From: Bacteroidota bacterium
GTDB lineage: Bacteria > Bacteroidota > Bacteroidia > Flavobacteriales > Flavobacteriaceae
DNA length: 64,000 nucleotides
Assembly (NCBI GenBank): GCA_022562895.1
Contig: JADFOK010000003.1
Coordinates: forward strand, 47,682-111,681
Direction: 5' to 3'
Each line of letters opens with the position of its first letter. The first letter of the stretch is position 1. Shown one piece after another: positions 38,363 through 48,023 of the stretch. Under the pieces are notes generated by a model. It saw only the letters and a program-made list of their open reading frames with translations, made no database searches and had not been told where the DNA came from. A program made the position numbers and the translations under genes.

Positions 38363-39112
38363 ATGAAACAAATACTGTATCTGGCAATTTTTTTATTGAC
38401 AACTTTAAGTTTTTGTCAAAACGAACCTCTATTTGAGGAGGGGAAAGCTTTGTATAAAACTGAAAAATATCAAGAAGCAGTAGTAGTTTGGATGAAAATT
38501 TTAGATAAAAATGAACACTCTTCATCCTTGTATTTTAATCTTGGAAATGCACATTACAAGTTAAACAGTGTTGGTCCTAGTATCTATTATTATGAAAAAG
38601 CACTTCAACTTTCACCACATGATACTGATGTGAAAAACAACCTTGCTTTTGCTCAAAACGCAATGGTAGACGACATTGAACCCTTGCCGGTATCTATTTT
38701 TACTAAATGGTATAAAACTCTCTCAGGCGGATTTAATTATAATGAATGGGCTTTAGCAGCAGTTGTATTTTCTATAAGTTTTGTGGTATTATTTCTTCTG
38801 TATTATTTTTCGTTTTCAGAAACAAGAAAGCGTTTACTTTTTGCAAGCTCTCTTATTTCGATAATTCTTTTATTGATATCTATTTCAATGGCTTTCACAA
38901 CATTTAGTGACACTAAAAATGATCGCCCAGCCATTATTTTTGCTGAAAGCATCGAAATTAAAAGTGAACCTAATCTTGGAAGTGAAGTAGCATTTATATT
39001 GCATGAAGGAACAAAGGTACAAGTTGTTGCACAGGATACAGAATGGGTACGGATTGTAATTGTAGACGGGAAAGACGGATGGATTCCTGTCACTGATATT
39101 AAGGAGTTGTAA
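38363..39112 (+). CDS. batE: BatE-like TPR/SH3 protein
   Basis: 249 aa. Signal peptide ending SFCQ (about 19), TPRs over about 25-95 (YQEAVVVWMKILDKNEHSSS, GPSIYYYEKALQLSPHDTDV), two transmembrane helices at about 130-150 and 160-178, and a C-terminal SH3-like domain (EIKSEPNLGSEVAFILHEGT ... DGWIPVTDIKEL). It closes the moxR-bat operon. Its stop lies only 2 nt from the convergent TMEM175-like gene, so no separate terminator is visible. Confidence 0.9.
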   Translation: MKQILYLAIFLLTTLSFCQNEPLFEEGKALYKTEKYQEAVVVWMKILDKNEHSSSLYFNLGNAHYKLNSVGPSIYYYEKALQLSPHDTDVKNNLAFAQNAMVDDIEPLPVSIFTKWYKTLSGGFNYNEWALAAVVFSISFVVLFLLYYFSFSETRKRLLFASSLISIILLLISISMAFTTFSDTKNDRPAIIFAESIEIKSEPNLGSEVAFILHEGTKVQVVAQDTEWVRIVIVDGKDGWIPVTDIKEL

Positions 39113-39114
39113 AC

Positions 39115-39687
39115 TTACTGTATAATTTTTTCTATTCGCTTATCGGGTATAACCCACATAATTGCTACAAATACATAACAAGCAATACCAAACCATGGGT
39201 TTACAAAACAAAAGATTATCCCAAGGATATATATTGCAATTGAGAGTTTTTCTTTGAGCCTCCCACCTAAGGCTTTGTGCAAGTCAAAATCCTTAGGATG
39301 ATGCTTTAAAATGGCCCCTTTTAAAAAAGAAAAAGCAATACCACACATAAATAGCACAAAGCCGTAAAACGCAACGGGTGTTGATAAAACATGATTTTGT
39401 CCTATCCAGGCAGTGGCAAAAGGGATTAAGGATAACCAAAACAATAAATGTAGATTTGCCCATAATATTTTTCCGTTTACATTCTCAGTTATTTGAAATA
39501 AGTGGTGGTGATTATTCCAAAAAATACCTATATAAATAAAACTAACCAGATAACTAATAAAAATGGGAATCTTAGGAATTAAAGCCTCAATAGTTATTTC
39601 TTCAGGAGCTTTGAGCTGTAAGACCATAATTGTGATAATAATAGCTATAACGCCATCACTAAAAGCTTCTAACCTGTTCGTTTTCAT
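39115..39687 (-). CDS. TMEM175-like potassium channel family protein (DUF1211)
   Basis: 190 aa. It begins MKTNRLEAFSDGVIAIIITIM: the FSD signature of the family in the first helix that lines the pore. Five to six hydrophobic segments follow (to WVIPDKRIEKIIQ). The bacterial one-repeat form is a potassium-selective channel. It starts 7 nt after the stop of the pirin gene, so both are probably one transcript. Confidence 0.87.
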   Translation of the reverse strand: MKTNRLEAFSDGVIAIIITIMVLQLKAPEEITIEALIPKIPIFISYLVSFIYIGIFWNNHHHLFQITENVNGKILWANLHLLFWLSLIPFATAWIGQNHVLSTPVAFYGFVLFMCGIAFSFLKGAILKHHPKDFDLHKALGGRLKEKLSIAIYILGIIFCFVNPWFGIACYVFVAIMWVIPDKRIEKIIQ

Positions 39688-39694
39688 AATACTC

Positions 39695-40594
39695 TTAATT
39701 TAGGCTGTCTTCAATTAATATACCCATTTTACCCATTTGATAATCGCGAATGGCTTCTAAAATCTCTGTTTGAGTATTCATGACATAGGGACCATATTGA
39801 GTTACTTTTTCATTAATGGGTTTTCCACAGAGCAATAAAAATTGCGATTCCTTTTCAAAAGCCATGGATATGACGTCTCCATCACTTTCAAAAACTACCA
39901 GGTTTTCAGCATCTACGATTCCATAGTTTTTAAGTTTCATGCTACCGTTAATTAAATAAATCATAGCATTATATCCATTTGGAATTACTAAGGTCTGTTG
40001 CCCCATTATTTTAGAAATTCCCCAAAGTATTAGTAGTTCACTTTGGGTTTTAATATTACTTTTTTCTCCTCTGTATTCTCCTGCTATTAATTTGTTTTGA
40101 ATTTTTTTATCTTCTGAAGTGATTACAGGTATAGTATCAATTGATAAATGATTATAATTTGGTTCTAGCATTTTTTTAGATGCCGGACTATTAATCCATA
40201 ACTGAATAATTTCTTGTTTTCCACCTTTTGTCACTAATGTCTCTGAAGGTCTTTCACTATGAACTAAACCTGCTCCTGCGTGCATCCATTGTGCTTCTCC
40301 GGATTTTGCTATTTGATTATTCCCCCGACTGTCTCTATGATGTATTTCTCCTTCAATCACAAAGGTAACGGGCGAGAATCCTCTATGTGGATGGGGACCA
40401 ATACCTTGATATTTTGCCGGTCTATTGTTACTGTATTTTGTTTGGGCATGATGAAGAAGTAAAAATGGATCTACCCGATTTACTTTCTGTGAGGGCAAGG
40501 GTTGTTTTACAGGAAATCCTCCCATATCAATTTCAACAGCAGGTAAAAGATGTTTAACTTTTTTAATAACAGGATTTCTTTTTTTATTTCCCAT
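39695..40594 (-). CDS. Pirin family protein
   Basis: 299 aa. Two cupin domains; the metal-binding N-terminal domain has GIGPHPHRGFSPVTFVIEGE, HHRDSRGN and MHAGAGLVHSERPSE, with the His/His/His/Glu set. Bacterial pirins act as quercetinases or redox-sensing regulators; which one applies here is unknown. It begins about 35 nt downstream of the cvpA-like gene on the same strand. Confidence 0.92.
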   Translation of the reverse strand: MGNKKRNPVIKKVKHLLPAVEIDMGGFPVKQPLPSQKVNRVDPFLLLHHAQTKYSNNRPAKYQGIGPHPHRGFSPVTFVIEGEIHHRDSRGNNQIAKSGEAQWMHAGAGLVHSERPSETLVTKGGKQEIIQLWINSPASKKMLEPNYNHLSIDTIPVITSEDKKIQNKLIAGEYRGEKSNIKTQSELLILWGISKIMGQQTLVIPNGYNAMIYLINGSMKLKNYGIVDAENLVVFESDGDVISMAFEKESQFLLLCGKPINEKVTQYGPYVMNTQTEILEAIRDYQMGKMGILIEDSLN

Positions 40595-40629
40595 TATTAT
40601 TAATTTTCAAGATCAGGTATTTCATCATT

Positions 40630-41136
40630 CTACTCAGGATTTGTATAAGATTCCACTTCTTCAATAATATAAGGTAAGACCATAGGTGCAATTGAAGCTA
40701 CAGGAATGTATAGATAGGAATTGTTTTTCTTTTCTTCAGAAATCACATAATCCGTCGTGTTCCAAGAGTTAAAAAACATAAAAATAACACTAATAATAAA
40801 GGCATATATTATAACATTGAATACACCGCCTAACAGCTTGTTGAAAATTCCTAAAAAGGCAAAATCTGCAATATTTGTTAGAAATTTTCCCGCCATGGAA
40901 ACCACAAACAAAATGGCAAAAAATGTTACAGCAAAAGCTACAAGATTTGTAGTTTGTTCACTCCAATTAAACCATTCATAAATATAGCCTGACACATAAT
41001 GCGAAAAATAAACAGCTCCGTATACCCCGGCTATCAAACCAATAAGTGAAGCCAAAGTAACAAAAAGACCCTTTTTCATCCCTGAGAAAAAGGCAAGGAT
41101 AAGAATGATTCCTAAAATAACATCTAATAAGTTCAT
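40630..41136 (-). CDS. CvpA family membrane protein
   Basis: 168 aa, four predicted transmembrane helices (MNLLDVILGIILILAFFSG, LFVTLASLIGLIAGVYGAVY, NLVAFAVTFFAILFVVSMAG, VFNVIIYAFIISVIFMFF). E. coli CvpA is linked to colicin V export, and many homologues to envelope stress; the precise role here is unknown. Confidence 0.87.
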   Translation of the reverse strand: MNLLDVILGIILILAFFSGMKKGLFVTLASLIGLIAGVYGAVYFSHYVSGYIYEWFNWSEQTTNLVAFAVTFFAILFVVSMAGKFLTNIADFAFLGIFNKLLGGVFNVIIYAFIISVIFMFFNSWNTTDYVISEEKKNNSYLYIPVASIAPMVLPYIIEEVESYTNPE

Positions 41137-41182
41137 ACAAAGTATTTAGGGTAAAGATACTAAAAGTGTTTGTCTAGAAGTT

Positions 41183-41190
41183 TATATTTG
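41183..41190 (+). promoter_or_regulatory. -7 promoter box of a conserved hypothetical gene
   Basis: TATATTTG, a perfect TAnnTTTG match, 13 nt before the start codon at 41204, implying a very short leader. Confidence 0.5.
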
Positions 41191-41203
41191 CATTACTAGA
41201 ATT

Positions 41204-41560
41204 ATGGCAAGGGACGAACAATTAAAAAAACGATGGGAAGATGTGGTAACACTTATTAGCAAACGTTTTGCCGATGGTGAAGTATTGGATTTGGATGCGA
41301 TAATTTACATTATCGGGCTTCAGGAGTTTGGTAGGGTTGATCGTAAATTCGGAAAAGATGATAAAATAAATTTAATGCATATTGCTATTTGTAGACTTCT
41401 TGAACCCTTTGGATTTTACGAGTTTGATTATTTTGACGAAGAAGGCTGGCCACACTATAAAATTTTGGAAAAACTTCCACCCCTAAAAGCCGGTGAGCAA
41501 AGTGTATTAATGAAAGAAGCGATTGTTCATTATTTTTTGGAAAGGGATGTAATTCATTAA
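41204..41560 (+). CDS. Conserved hypothetical protein
   Basis: 118 aa, soluble, rich in charged residues. It begins MARDEQLKKRWEDVVTLIS and contains LDLDAIIYIIGLQEFG and a HYKILEKLPPLKAGEQS segment. It looks like a well-conserved single-domain Bacteroidota protein of unknown function; I recognise no motif. It is monocistronic, between divergent cvpA and downstream pheS. Confidence 0.72.
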   Translation: MARDEQLKKRWEDVVTLISKRFADGEVLDLDAIIYIIGLQEFGRVDRKFGKDDKINLMHIAICRLLEPFGFYEFDYFDEEGWPHYKILEKLPPLKAGEQSVLMKEAIVHYFLERDVIH

Positions 41561-41691
41561 CCAAGAAACTAAAAGAAGGAAATTATTATCAACTTTATTG
41601 GAATGAATTCTAGTTACTGGTTTTTTCTATAAATTTCGTTGTAGTACCAATTGTAAAAACGTAATATTGTATATAGAAAAGGTTTTAATGT

Positions 41692-42711
41692 ATGATAAAG
41701 CAGATTAAGAAACATATAACAGAAGTAAAATCATTTACTGCTAATAGTCTAGAGGATGTAGAAATTTTCAGAATTAAATATTTAGGTAGAAAAGGACTAA
41801 TGAAAGACTTTTTTGTCGAATTTAAAAACCTTCCTAAAAATCAAAAAAAGGAATTTGGACAAACCATAAATACATTAAAAAAAATTGTTGAAGAAAAAAT
41901 AATTTCATTAATATCTACCCTAAAAGAAAAAGAAAATATTGAAGGAGTTTACGGGGATCTTTCTCGACCGGGGGAGTCTATAGGTTTAGGTTCTCGGCAT
42001 CCAGTATCAATTGTTAAAAATAAGATTATTGAAATCTTTTCTCGTATTGGGTTTAACGTTTCTGAAGGTCCCGAAATAGAAGATGATTGGCATAACTTTA
42101 CTGCATTAAACTTTCCGGAATATCATCCCGCTCGAGATATGCAAGACACTTTTTTTATTCAAAAAGACCCTGATATATTATTGCGAACACATACATCCAC
42201 TGTACAGGTTCGTTATATGGAAAATAACAAACCTCCCATTCGAACTATTTCACCGGGAAGAGTATATCGCAATGAAGCAATCTCAGCACGGGCACATTGT
42301 TTTTTTCATCAAGTAGAGGGGTTATATGTAGACAAAGGCGTAAGTTTTGCCGATTTAAAGCAAACACTTCAATATTTCACAACCGAATTGTTTGGAAAAT
42401 CAAAGATAAGACTCCGTCCCTCATATTTTCCATTTACAGAGCCAAGTGCAGAGGTTGATGTATATTGGGGACTTAAAACCGAAACCGATTACAAAATGAC
42501 CAAAGGGACGGGATGGTTGGAAATAATGGGTTGTGGTATGGTTGATCCAAATGTGCTTAAAAATAGTAATATAGACCCTGAAGTATATTCCGGGTTTGCT
42601 TTTGGAATGGGTATAGATCGTATTGCATTACTTCTGTATCAAATTCCGGATATACGCATGTTTAGTGAAAATGATATTCGTTTCTTAGAACAATTTAAAA
42701 GCACATATTAA
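41692..42711 (+). CDS. pheS: Phenylalanyl-tRNA synthetase alpha subunit
   Basis: 339 aa. It charges tRNA-Phe together with PheT. Class II marks: motif 2 [37 protein letters not shown], and motif 3 [20 protein letters not shown]. The N-terminal coiled coil is present. pheT is not adjacent, as is common in Bacteroidota. A bidirectional terminator follows. Confidence 0.96.
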   Translation: MIKQIKKHITEVKSFTANSLEDVEIFRIKYLGRKGLMKDFFVEFKNLPKNQKKEFGQTINTLKKIVEEKIISLISTLKEKENIEGVYGDLSRPGESIGLGSRHPVSIVKNKIIEIFSRIGFNVSEGPEIEDDWHNFTALNFPEYHPARDMQDTFFIQKDPDILLRTHTSTVQVRYMENNKPPIRTISPGRVYRNEAISARAHCFFHQVEGLYVDKGVSFADLKQTLQYFTTELFGKSKIRLRPSYFPFTEPSAEVDVYWGLKTETDYKMTKGTGWLEIMGCGMVDPNVLKNSNIDPEVYSGFAFGMGIDRIALLLYQIPDIRMFSENDIRFLEQFKSTY

Positions 42712-42754
42712 TTTAACTTTTCAATTATTTTAGATTCCCAAAGGATTTTTTAAA

Positions 42755-42795
42755 ATACAAAACCTCCCGATATTGACACCGAGAGGTTTTTCATT
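42755..42795. terminator. Bidirectional terminator between pheS and the repeat protein gene
   Basis: 8-bp stem aaaacctc (42759-42766) / gaggtttt (42783-42790), T-runs on both strands, between convergent genes. Confidence 0.85.
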
Positions 42796-42814
42796 TATTA
42801 ATTATTTTAAAATT

Positions 42815-45800
42815 TTATTCTTTAATTAATTGTTTAGTAATAGATACATTCTCACCATTTATAAGCACTATATACGTAGCACTTGATAATTGTGAAACAT
42901 CTATGGATATTTCAGTGCCCATATTTGTAAGTGCTATGGTTTTTATCAATCTACCGTTAAGGTCGTAGATCACAGCTTTGTCCAGAGCAAGTGATTTTGG
43001 ATTGCTTAATATTACATATTCTACAGCAGGGTTAGGATACATTACAATACTTTCAATATTGAGATCATTGTCTCCTACGCCTAAGATGCTTTCTACAGTA
43101 AGTTCGAAAGTACAAGTTGATATATTTCCAAACTCATCTTCTGCTGTAATGGTTATTGTGTACACACCATCTGGCAACAAGGTTCCCGGTGCCGGATCTT
43201 GAGATGTAATTACCACAGGATCTGTACAGTTGTCTGTTGCAGTGGCATCACCGTTTGCCCAGTAATCGGGTACTATATAGAACAGGTTGCTTATTCCAGG
43301 ATCAACGGTTTGATCCGGAGGACAGGTAATTTCTGGCCCCATAAGATCCACCACGGTTACTATCGCGGTACACATAGAGAGGTTACCGTTTACATCGATT
43401 GCAAATACGGTTACCGTTACCGGAGTGCCCACATCGCTACAATCGAAATCAAAAATATCTATGGTTGTTGTGTCGATACCACAAGCATCTGTTAATGTAT
43501 CAATAACATCATCTGGTATAATAGAGGCTGTTCCATCGGCACCTAGTTCTAGGGTAATATCCATACAAATCAGGATCGGTGAGGTAACATCTTCTACCGT
43601 AACCACAGCAGTACAGGTACTCACGTTTCCATTTACATCGGTTACGGTAAGTACTACGGTGTTATCCCCTACATCACTACAATCGAAGGTATCGATATCC
43701 AGATCATAACTTGCAATTCCACAAGCATCTGTACTTCCACCATCAACATCGATTCCTGAGATAGTTACAGTGCCATTAGCATCGAGTTGTACAGTGATGT
43801 CCATACAAACCACATCGGGCGGAGTTACATCTTCAACAGTTACCACTGCGATACAAGTACTTACATTTCCATTTACATCGGTCACAGTTAGTATAACATT
43901 ATTAGGTCCAACATCACTACAATCAAATGTGTTTGGGGAAACAGTCATCGAAGCAATTCCACAGTTATCTGTGGAACCACCATTTACATCGGCAGCTACA
44001 ATACTGGCATCTCCATTAGCATCTAACTGAATAGTGATATTCTGGCATACTGCCATGGCAGGTTCATTGTCTATTACCGTAATAGTAAAACTACATACAG
44101 CTGTGTTTCCACCTTCATCTGTAGCAGTAAACTCAATAGTACTCACTCCAACAGGGAATTGACTTCCACTTGAAAGGCCTCCCGTTTGAGCAACAGTTAC
44201 CGCACAGTTGTCTAATGCTATTGCATCTGCAAAAAACACTACAGCAAAACAAACACCGGGATCAGTATCAGTAATTATATCCAAAGGACAAGAAATAACC
44301 GGGGGAATATTATCTTCAACCGTTACCACTGCCACACAAGTACTTACATTACCGTTTACATCAGTAACTGTTAAGGTTACATTGTTAGGCCCAATATCGG
44401 CACAGGTAAAGTCCATAATATCAATAGATAGACTTGCAATTCCACAAGCATCTGTTGATCCTCCGTTTACATCATCAGCTACAATACTCACGTTTCCTGT
44501 AGCATCCAGTTGTACAGTAATATCTTGACAAATTGCAACAGGAGGCACATTATCTTCAACCGTTACGGTTGCTGTACAGGTAGAAACGTTTCCGTTTACA
44601 TCAGTAACTGTTAAGATTACGGTTACAGGAGAACCTACATCACTACAATCAAAAGTATTTGGGGATACTACCAGGGTATCTATTCCACAGGCATCGGAAG
44701 AACCATTGTTTATATCGGCACCTGTAATACTTGCATTACCTGTTGCGTCAAGTTGCACTGTAATATCCTGGCAAATAGCCACTGGAGATACATTATCTTC
44801 AACCGTTACGGTTGCTGTACAGGTAGAAACGTTTCCGTTTACATCAGTAACTGTTAAGGTTACGGTTACAGGAGAACCTACATCACTACAATCAAAAGTA
44901 TTTGGGGATGCTACCAGGGTATCTATTCCACAGGCATCAGAAGAACCATTGTCTATATCGGCACCTGTAATACTTGCATTTCCAGTTGCGTCAAGTTGGA
45001 CAGTGATATCCTGACAAATAGCAATAGGGGCTATTTTATCTTCAACGGTTACTATAGCTGTACAGGTGTCTGTGTTTCCACTTGTATCAGTAACAGTAAG
45101 TGTTACAGTAACAGGTGAACCTACATCACTACAATTGAAAGTATCGATATCAACTGCTAAGGAAGCTATCCCACAATTATCTGTACTTCCCCCATCTACA
45201 TCTCCTGGTATAATACTAGCGTTGCCAGATGCATCTAATTGTACCGTAATGTTTTGACAAACCGCATTAGGGGGTTCGTTATCGTTTATAGTTATAGTGA
45301 ATGTACAGGTACTGGATGCGCCGCAACTATCTGTTGCAGTAAATTCTATAGTATGTAAACCTAAAGGAAATGCACTACCACTGGGGAGTCCCATGGTTTG
45401 CACAGTTGTAAGTACACCATCCTCAATATCAAAAGCTGTAGCCGAAAAGAGAATAATAGTATCACAGAATCCGGGATTTGTATCAGCTATGAAATCCATG
45501 GGGCAAGTTATAATAGGTGGGTTGTTAGGGGCAACAGTTATGGTTACTGAGTAACTGCTAATACATAATGGGTCAGAGCCGACAGTGTCTCCTGCGCTAA
45601 GATTCCATGTGCCAAGTGCATTCAACCCGTTAAAACTATCCAAGTTGCCTCCATTTGGTAAAAAAGTTCCTGAAACTGGAGTTCCTGAGGGAATACCTAC
45701 GGCAGCTTGATCAAATACAGTTATAACAGGAGGAGAATCTATACATCCAGACCAAGTATTTGGGACGGCTAAAATAACTTGACTAGCGGGACCATCCAAT

Positions 45801-46081
45801 CGAAAATTAGTCTCATCGTGAAAAGAACACCCTGTAAGGGGAGCCGCACAAGAACCATCTGTTTTTAACCATGAAATGGATACGTTAACATCTGATATTA
45901 TACACCCGAGAGGAAAATCTGCAGCAGAAAAACTAACTCCCGGAAGTGTGACACAATAAGTTCCACATCCATCTACAGTAATAGGACCAGGAGGAGTAAA
46001 AGTTTTTGTTACTGTTTGACCATAAGTAAAGCTTATGGTCAACATAAACATTGCCATTAATAAACAAGTAATTTTTTTCAT
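42815..46081 (-). CDS. Secreted HYR-type repeat protein with T9SS sorting domain
   Basis: 1088 aa. Signal peptide ends at about 21 (FTYGQ). The N-terminal part (about 25-190; SGTFLPNGGNLDSFNGL, GTWNLSAGDTVG) resembles a P/proprotein-convertase-type beta sandwich. Then come HYR units with ITCPMDFIADTNPGFCD, ISCPLDIITDTDPGVC and ITCPPDQTVDPG, and about seven copies of an ~81-aa unit starting near CQDITVQLDATGNASI and ending CTATVTVEDN. The C-terminal ~80 residues (YPNPAVEYVILSNP ... TYIVLINGENVSITKQLIKE) are a type A sorting domain of the type IX system. Probably an adhesin or matrix protein carried to the cell surface. Flanks show no partner genes. Confidence 0.9.
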   Translation of the reverse strand: MKKITCLLMAMFMLTISFTYGQTVTKTFTPPGPITVDGCGTYCVTLPGVSFSAADFPLGCIISDVNVSISWLKTDGSCAAPLTGCSFHDETNFRLDGPASQVILAVPNTWSGCIDSPPVITVFDQAAVGIPSGTPVSGTFLPNGGNLDSFNGLNALGTWNLSAGDTVGSDPLCISSYSVTITVAPNNPPIITCPMDFIADTNPGFCDTIILFSATAFDIEDGVLTTVQTMGLPSGSAFPLGLHTIEFTATDSCGASSTCTFTITINDNEPPNAVCQNITVQLDASGNASIIPGDVDGGSTDNCGIASLAVDIDTFNCSDVGSPVTVTLTVTDTSGNTDTCTAIVTVEDKIAPIAICQDITVQLDATGNASITGADIDNGSSDACGIDTLVASPNTFDCSDVGSPVTVTLTVTDVNGNVSTCTATVTVEDNVSPVAICQDITVQLDATGNASITGADINNGSSDACGIDTLVVSPNTFDCSDVGSPVTVILTVTDVNGNVSTCTATVTVEDNVPPVAICQDITVQLDATGNVSIVADDVNGGSTDACGIASLSIDIMDFTCADIGPNNVTLTVTDVNGNVSTCVAVVTVEDNIPPVISCPLDIITDTDPGVCFAVVFFADAIALDNCAVTVAQTGGLSSGSQFPVGVSTIEFTATDEGGNTAVCSFTITVIDNEPAMAVCQNITIQLDANGDASIVAADVNGGSTDNCGIASMTVSPNTFDCSDVGPNNVILTVTDVNGNVSTCIAVVTVEDVTPPDVVCMDITVQLDANGTVTISGIDVDGGSTDACGIASYDLDIDTFDCSDVGDNTVVLTVTDVNGNVSTCTAVVTVEDVTSPILICMDITLELGADGTASIIPDDVIDTLTDACGIDTTTIDIFDFDCSDVGTPVTVTVFAIDVNGNLSMCTAIVTVVDLMGPEITCPPDQTVDPGISNLFYIVPDYWANGDATATDNCTDPVVITSQDPAPGTLLPDGVYTITITAEDEFGNISTCTFELTVESILGVGDNDLNIESIVMYPNPAVEYVILSNPKSLALDKAVIYDLNGRLIKTIALTNMGTEISIDVSQLSSATYIVLINGENVSITKQLIKE
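44549..45034 (-). repeat. Near-identical 243-bp tandem repeat inside the HYR protein gene
   Basis: Copy X (44549-44791) and copy Y (44792-45034) line up at an exact 243-bp (81-codon) offset and differ only at scattered bases, e.g. in the segment coding for the CSDVGSPVTV core. Other repeats in the gene are far more diverged, so this is a recent in-frame duplication or gene conversion. Confidence 0.85.
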
Positions 46082-46285
46082 AATAGAGGATTAATTATGT
46101 GATAATATAAAAGTATTAAATAATTAATATCAAAATCGGAAACCTAAAATAAAGAATAATTATTTATTAACACTTATAGGGACTGGTCATTGTATTGATA
46201 AATAGCAGAATACGTTGTACACGTTATTAACCGAAGACCACTTCAGAAACAAGATATATAAAAATTATATTATTGAAAGTAATTT

Positions 46286-47287
46286 CTAATCTAATTTATA
46301 GGTCAACTTTTTAAATACCTTTTTCGGGCTTTTATTTTCATATAAAATACTGTAAACGGAATTTAAAATAGGAGTTTTTGCATTCTTATCTTTTTGTTTG
46401 TTAAGTTCATATGCACTTTTTGCAGCATAGTAACCTTCAGCTATCATTTTCATTTCCATTTTAGCACTTTTAACGGTATAGCCTTTTCCTATCATATTTC
46501 CAAACATTCTATTTCTGCTAAAAGTAGAATAACCAGTTACCAGAAGGTCTCCTAAATATGCAGATCCATTTATATCTCGTTTCATTTTATAAACTTTCTT
46601 AACATATTTTTTCATTTCACGAATGGCATTACTCATTAATACGCTTTGAAAATTATCGCCATAACCCAAACCGTGAGCAATACCGGCTGCAATGGCGTAA
46701 ATATTTTTAAGCATAGCGGCATATTCAGTGCCAATAATATCTTCACTGATAGAACACCTTATATAATCACTACTTAGATTATCAGCAACACATTGGGCTT
46801 TTTTTTCATCTGCACAGGCGATGGTAAGATAAGAGAGTCGTTCTAAAGCTACTTCTTCAGCATGGCAAGGCCCTGTTATAACCCCAATATTTTTAAATGG
46901 CACTTTTAAATGCGTGTAAAAATGGTCGCCAACTATTAGATTGCTTTCGGGAACAATACCCTTGATCGCTGAAAAAATAATTTTATTTTTTATAGGAATA
47001 TCTAGTTTTTCCAACTCAAGGTGTAAAAATGCCGACGGAATAACAAAAATGAGATAATCGGCATAAGTGACCATTTCATTAATGTTATTACTTAATTTTA
47101 ATTTTGAAAGGTCAAATTCTACCGAGCTCAGATAATTAGGATTATGTTCTTCTTTTTTAATATACTCTAAAGCATAAACACTTCTCATATACCAACCTAC
47201 TTCATCTAGATTTTCACAAAGCATTTTTACAATGGCAGTCGCCCAACTTCCCCCTCCAAAAACAGCAAACTTTGGTGTTTTAGACAT
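46286..47287 (-). CDS. gpsA: NAD(P)H-dependent glycerol-3-phosphate dehydrogenase
   Basis: 333 aa. It makes sn-glycerol-3-phosphate from DHAP for phospholipids. Rossmann loop KFAVFGGGSWATAIVK at the start; VITGPCHAEEVALERL; catalytic Lys in YAAMLKNIYAIAAGIAHGLGYGDN; and YLGDLLVTGYSTFSRNR for substrate. It stands alone between AT-rich gaps. Confidence 0.95.
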   Translation of the reverse strand: MSKTPKFAVFGGGSWATAIVKMLCENLDEVGWYMRSVYALEYIKKEEHNPNYLSSVEFDLSKLKLSNNINEMVTYADYLIFVIPSAFLHLELEKLDIPIKNKIIFSAIKGIVPESNLIVGDHFYTHLKVPFKNIGVITGPCHAEEVALERLSYLTIACADEKKAQCVADNLSSDYIRCSISEDIIGTEYAAMLKNIYAIAAGIAHGLGYGDNFQSVLMSNAIREMKKYVKKVYKMKRDINGSAYLGDLLVTGYSTFSRNRMFGNMIGKGYTVKSAKMEMKMIAEGYYAAKSAYELNKQKDKNAKTPILNSVYSILYENKSPKKVFKKLTYKLD

Positions 47288-47420
47288 AAATGAATTTTAA
47301 TTTATAAAAATACATAATAAATACTTTGTAGTTGATTTGTTAAATAATGCGAATCAATTTTGGTTGGTTATTAAGTTGAAACCCATTTAATTCGTAGGTA
47401 ATAGGGATTAAAGCGGATTA

Positions 47421-48023
47421 TTATTTGTAGAAATTCATTTCGTCTAAATATACCCATACATTATCAGGTAACAGAGGTTGAATATTTTTACCATTTTTTA
47501 TGCTGCTTCTTATGAAAGTAGATGAAATCTCCATGATAGGAGCATTGATCTTGGTGATTTTTGGGTGATTCGAGAATTTAGTTTCTAAGGCAACATCAGT
47601 GTTTCTTGGATATATATAAATAGAATGTCTATCTAAAATTACTTCATAATTTTTCCATTTGTGAAAAGACTTCAAATTATCTTCTCCTAGTATAAGTGAA
47701 AAGTAATGAGAGGGAAATCTTTCTTCTAAATGTGCAAGAGTGTTAATTGTATAATTAGGTTGAGGCAAATCAAATTCTATGGCACTTGCTTTTAGTTTTG
47801 AATAATCCTCTACAGCAATTCTAACCATGTACAATCGATGATTATCTTCTAATAAATTCTTTTTCTTTTTATGAGGGTTATGAGGAGTTACAACTAACCA
47901 AACTTCGTCAAGATCCGAAAATTCCACCATATGGTTAGCAATAATAAGATGACCAATGTGTATTGGGTTAAAAGTTCCAAAAAACAAACCTACTTTTTTA
48001 GAAATGGTAGATTTAAGTATCAT
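47421..48023 (-). CDS. nadD: Nicotinate-nucleotide adenylyltransferase
   Basis: About 200 aa from the ATG at 48023 (a TTG 9 nt earlier is less likely); it overlaps the gmk stop by 11 bp. Adenylyl-transfer motif GLFFGTFNPIHIGHLIIA with the HxGH signature, and a C-terminal MEISSTFIRSSIKNGKNIQP with the ISSTxIR motif. It joins NaMN and ATP to NaAD in NAD synthesis. Third in the yicC-gmk-nadD order, typical of Bacteroidota. Confidence 0.94.
   Translation of the reverse strand: MILKSTISKKVGLFFGTFNPIHIGHLIIANHMVEFSDLDEVWLVVTPHNPHKKKKNLLEDNHRLYMVRIAVEDYSKLKASAIEFDLPQPNYTINTLAHLEERFPSHYFSLILGEDNLKSFHKWKNYEVILDRHSIYIYPRNTDVALETKFSNHPKITKINAPIMEISSTFIRSSIKNGKNIQPLLPDNVWVYLDEMNFYK

Noticed and set aside
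30014..39112. MoxR-VWA operon as a candidate novel defence system
   Set aside because: Gene order and domains match the widespread chromosomal Bat operon of Bacteroidota rather than a defence-island ternary system.
43425..45554. Series of plus-strand open frames with repeated TVTSSTVT-like sequence
   Set aside because: Antisense shadows of the HYR repeat units; the repeats share a codon phase that keeps the opposite strand open.
42815..46081. Regular DNA repeats suggesting a CRISPR or satellite array
   Set aside because: The repeats are coding, ~243 bp, in frame with a secreted multidomain protein, with no unique spacers or cas genes.
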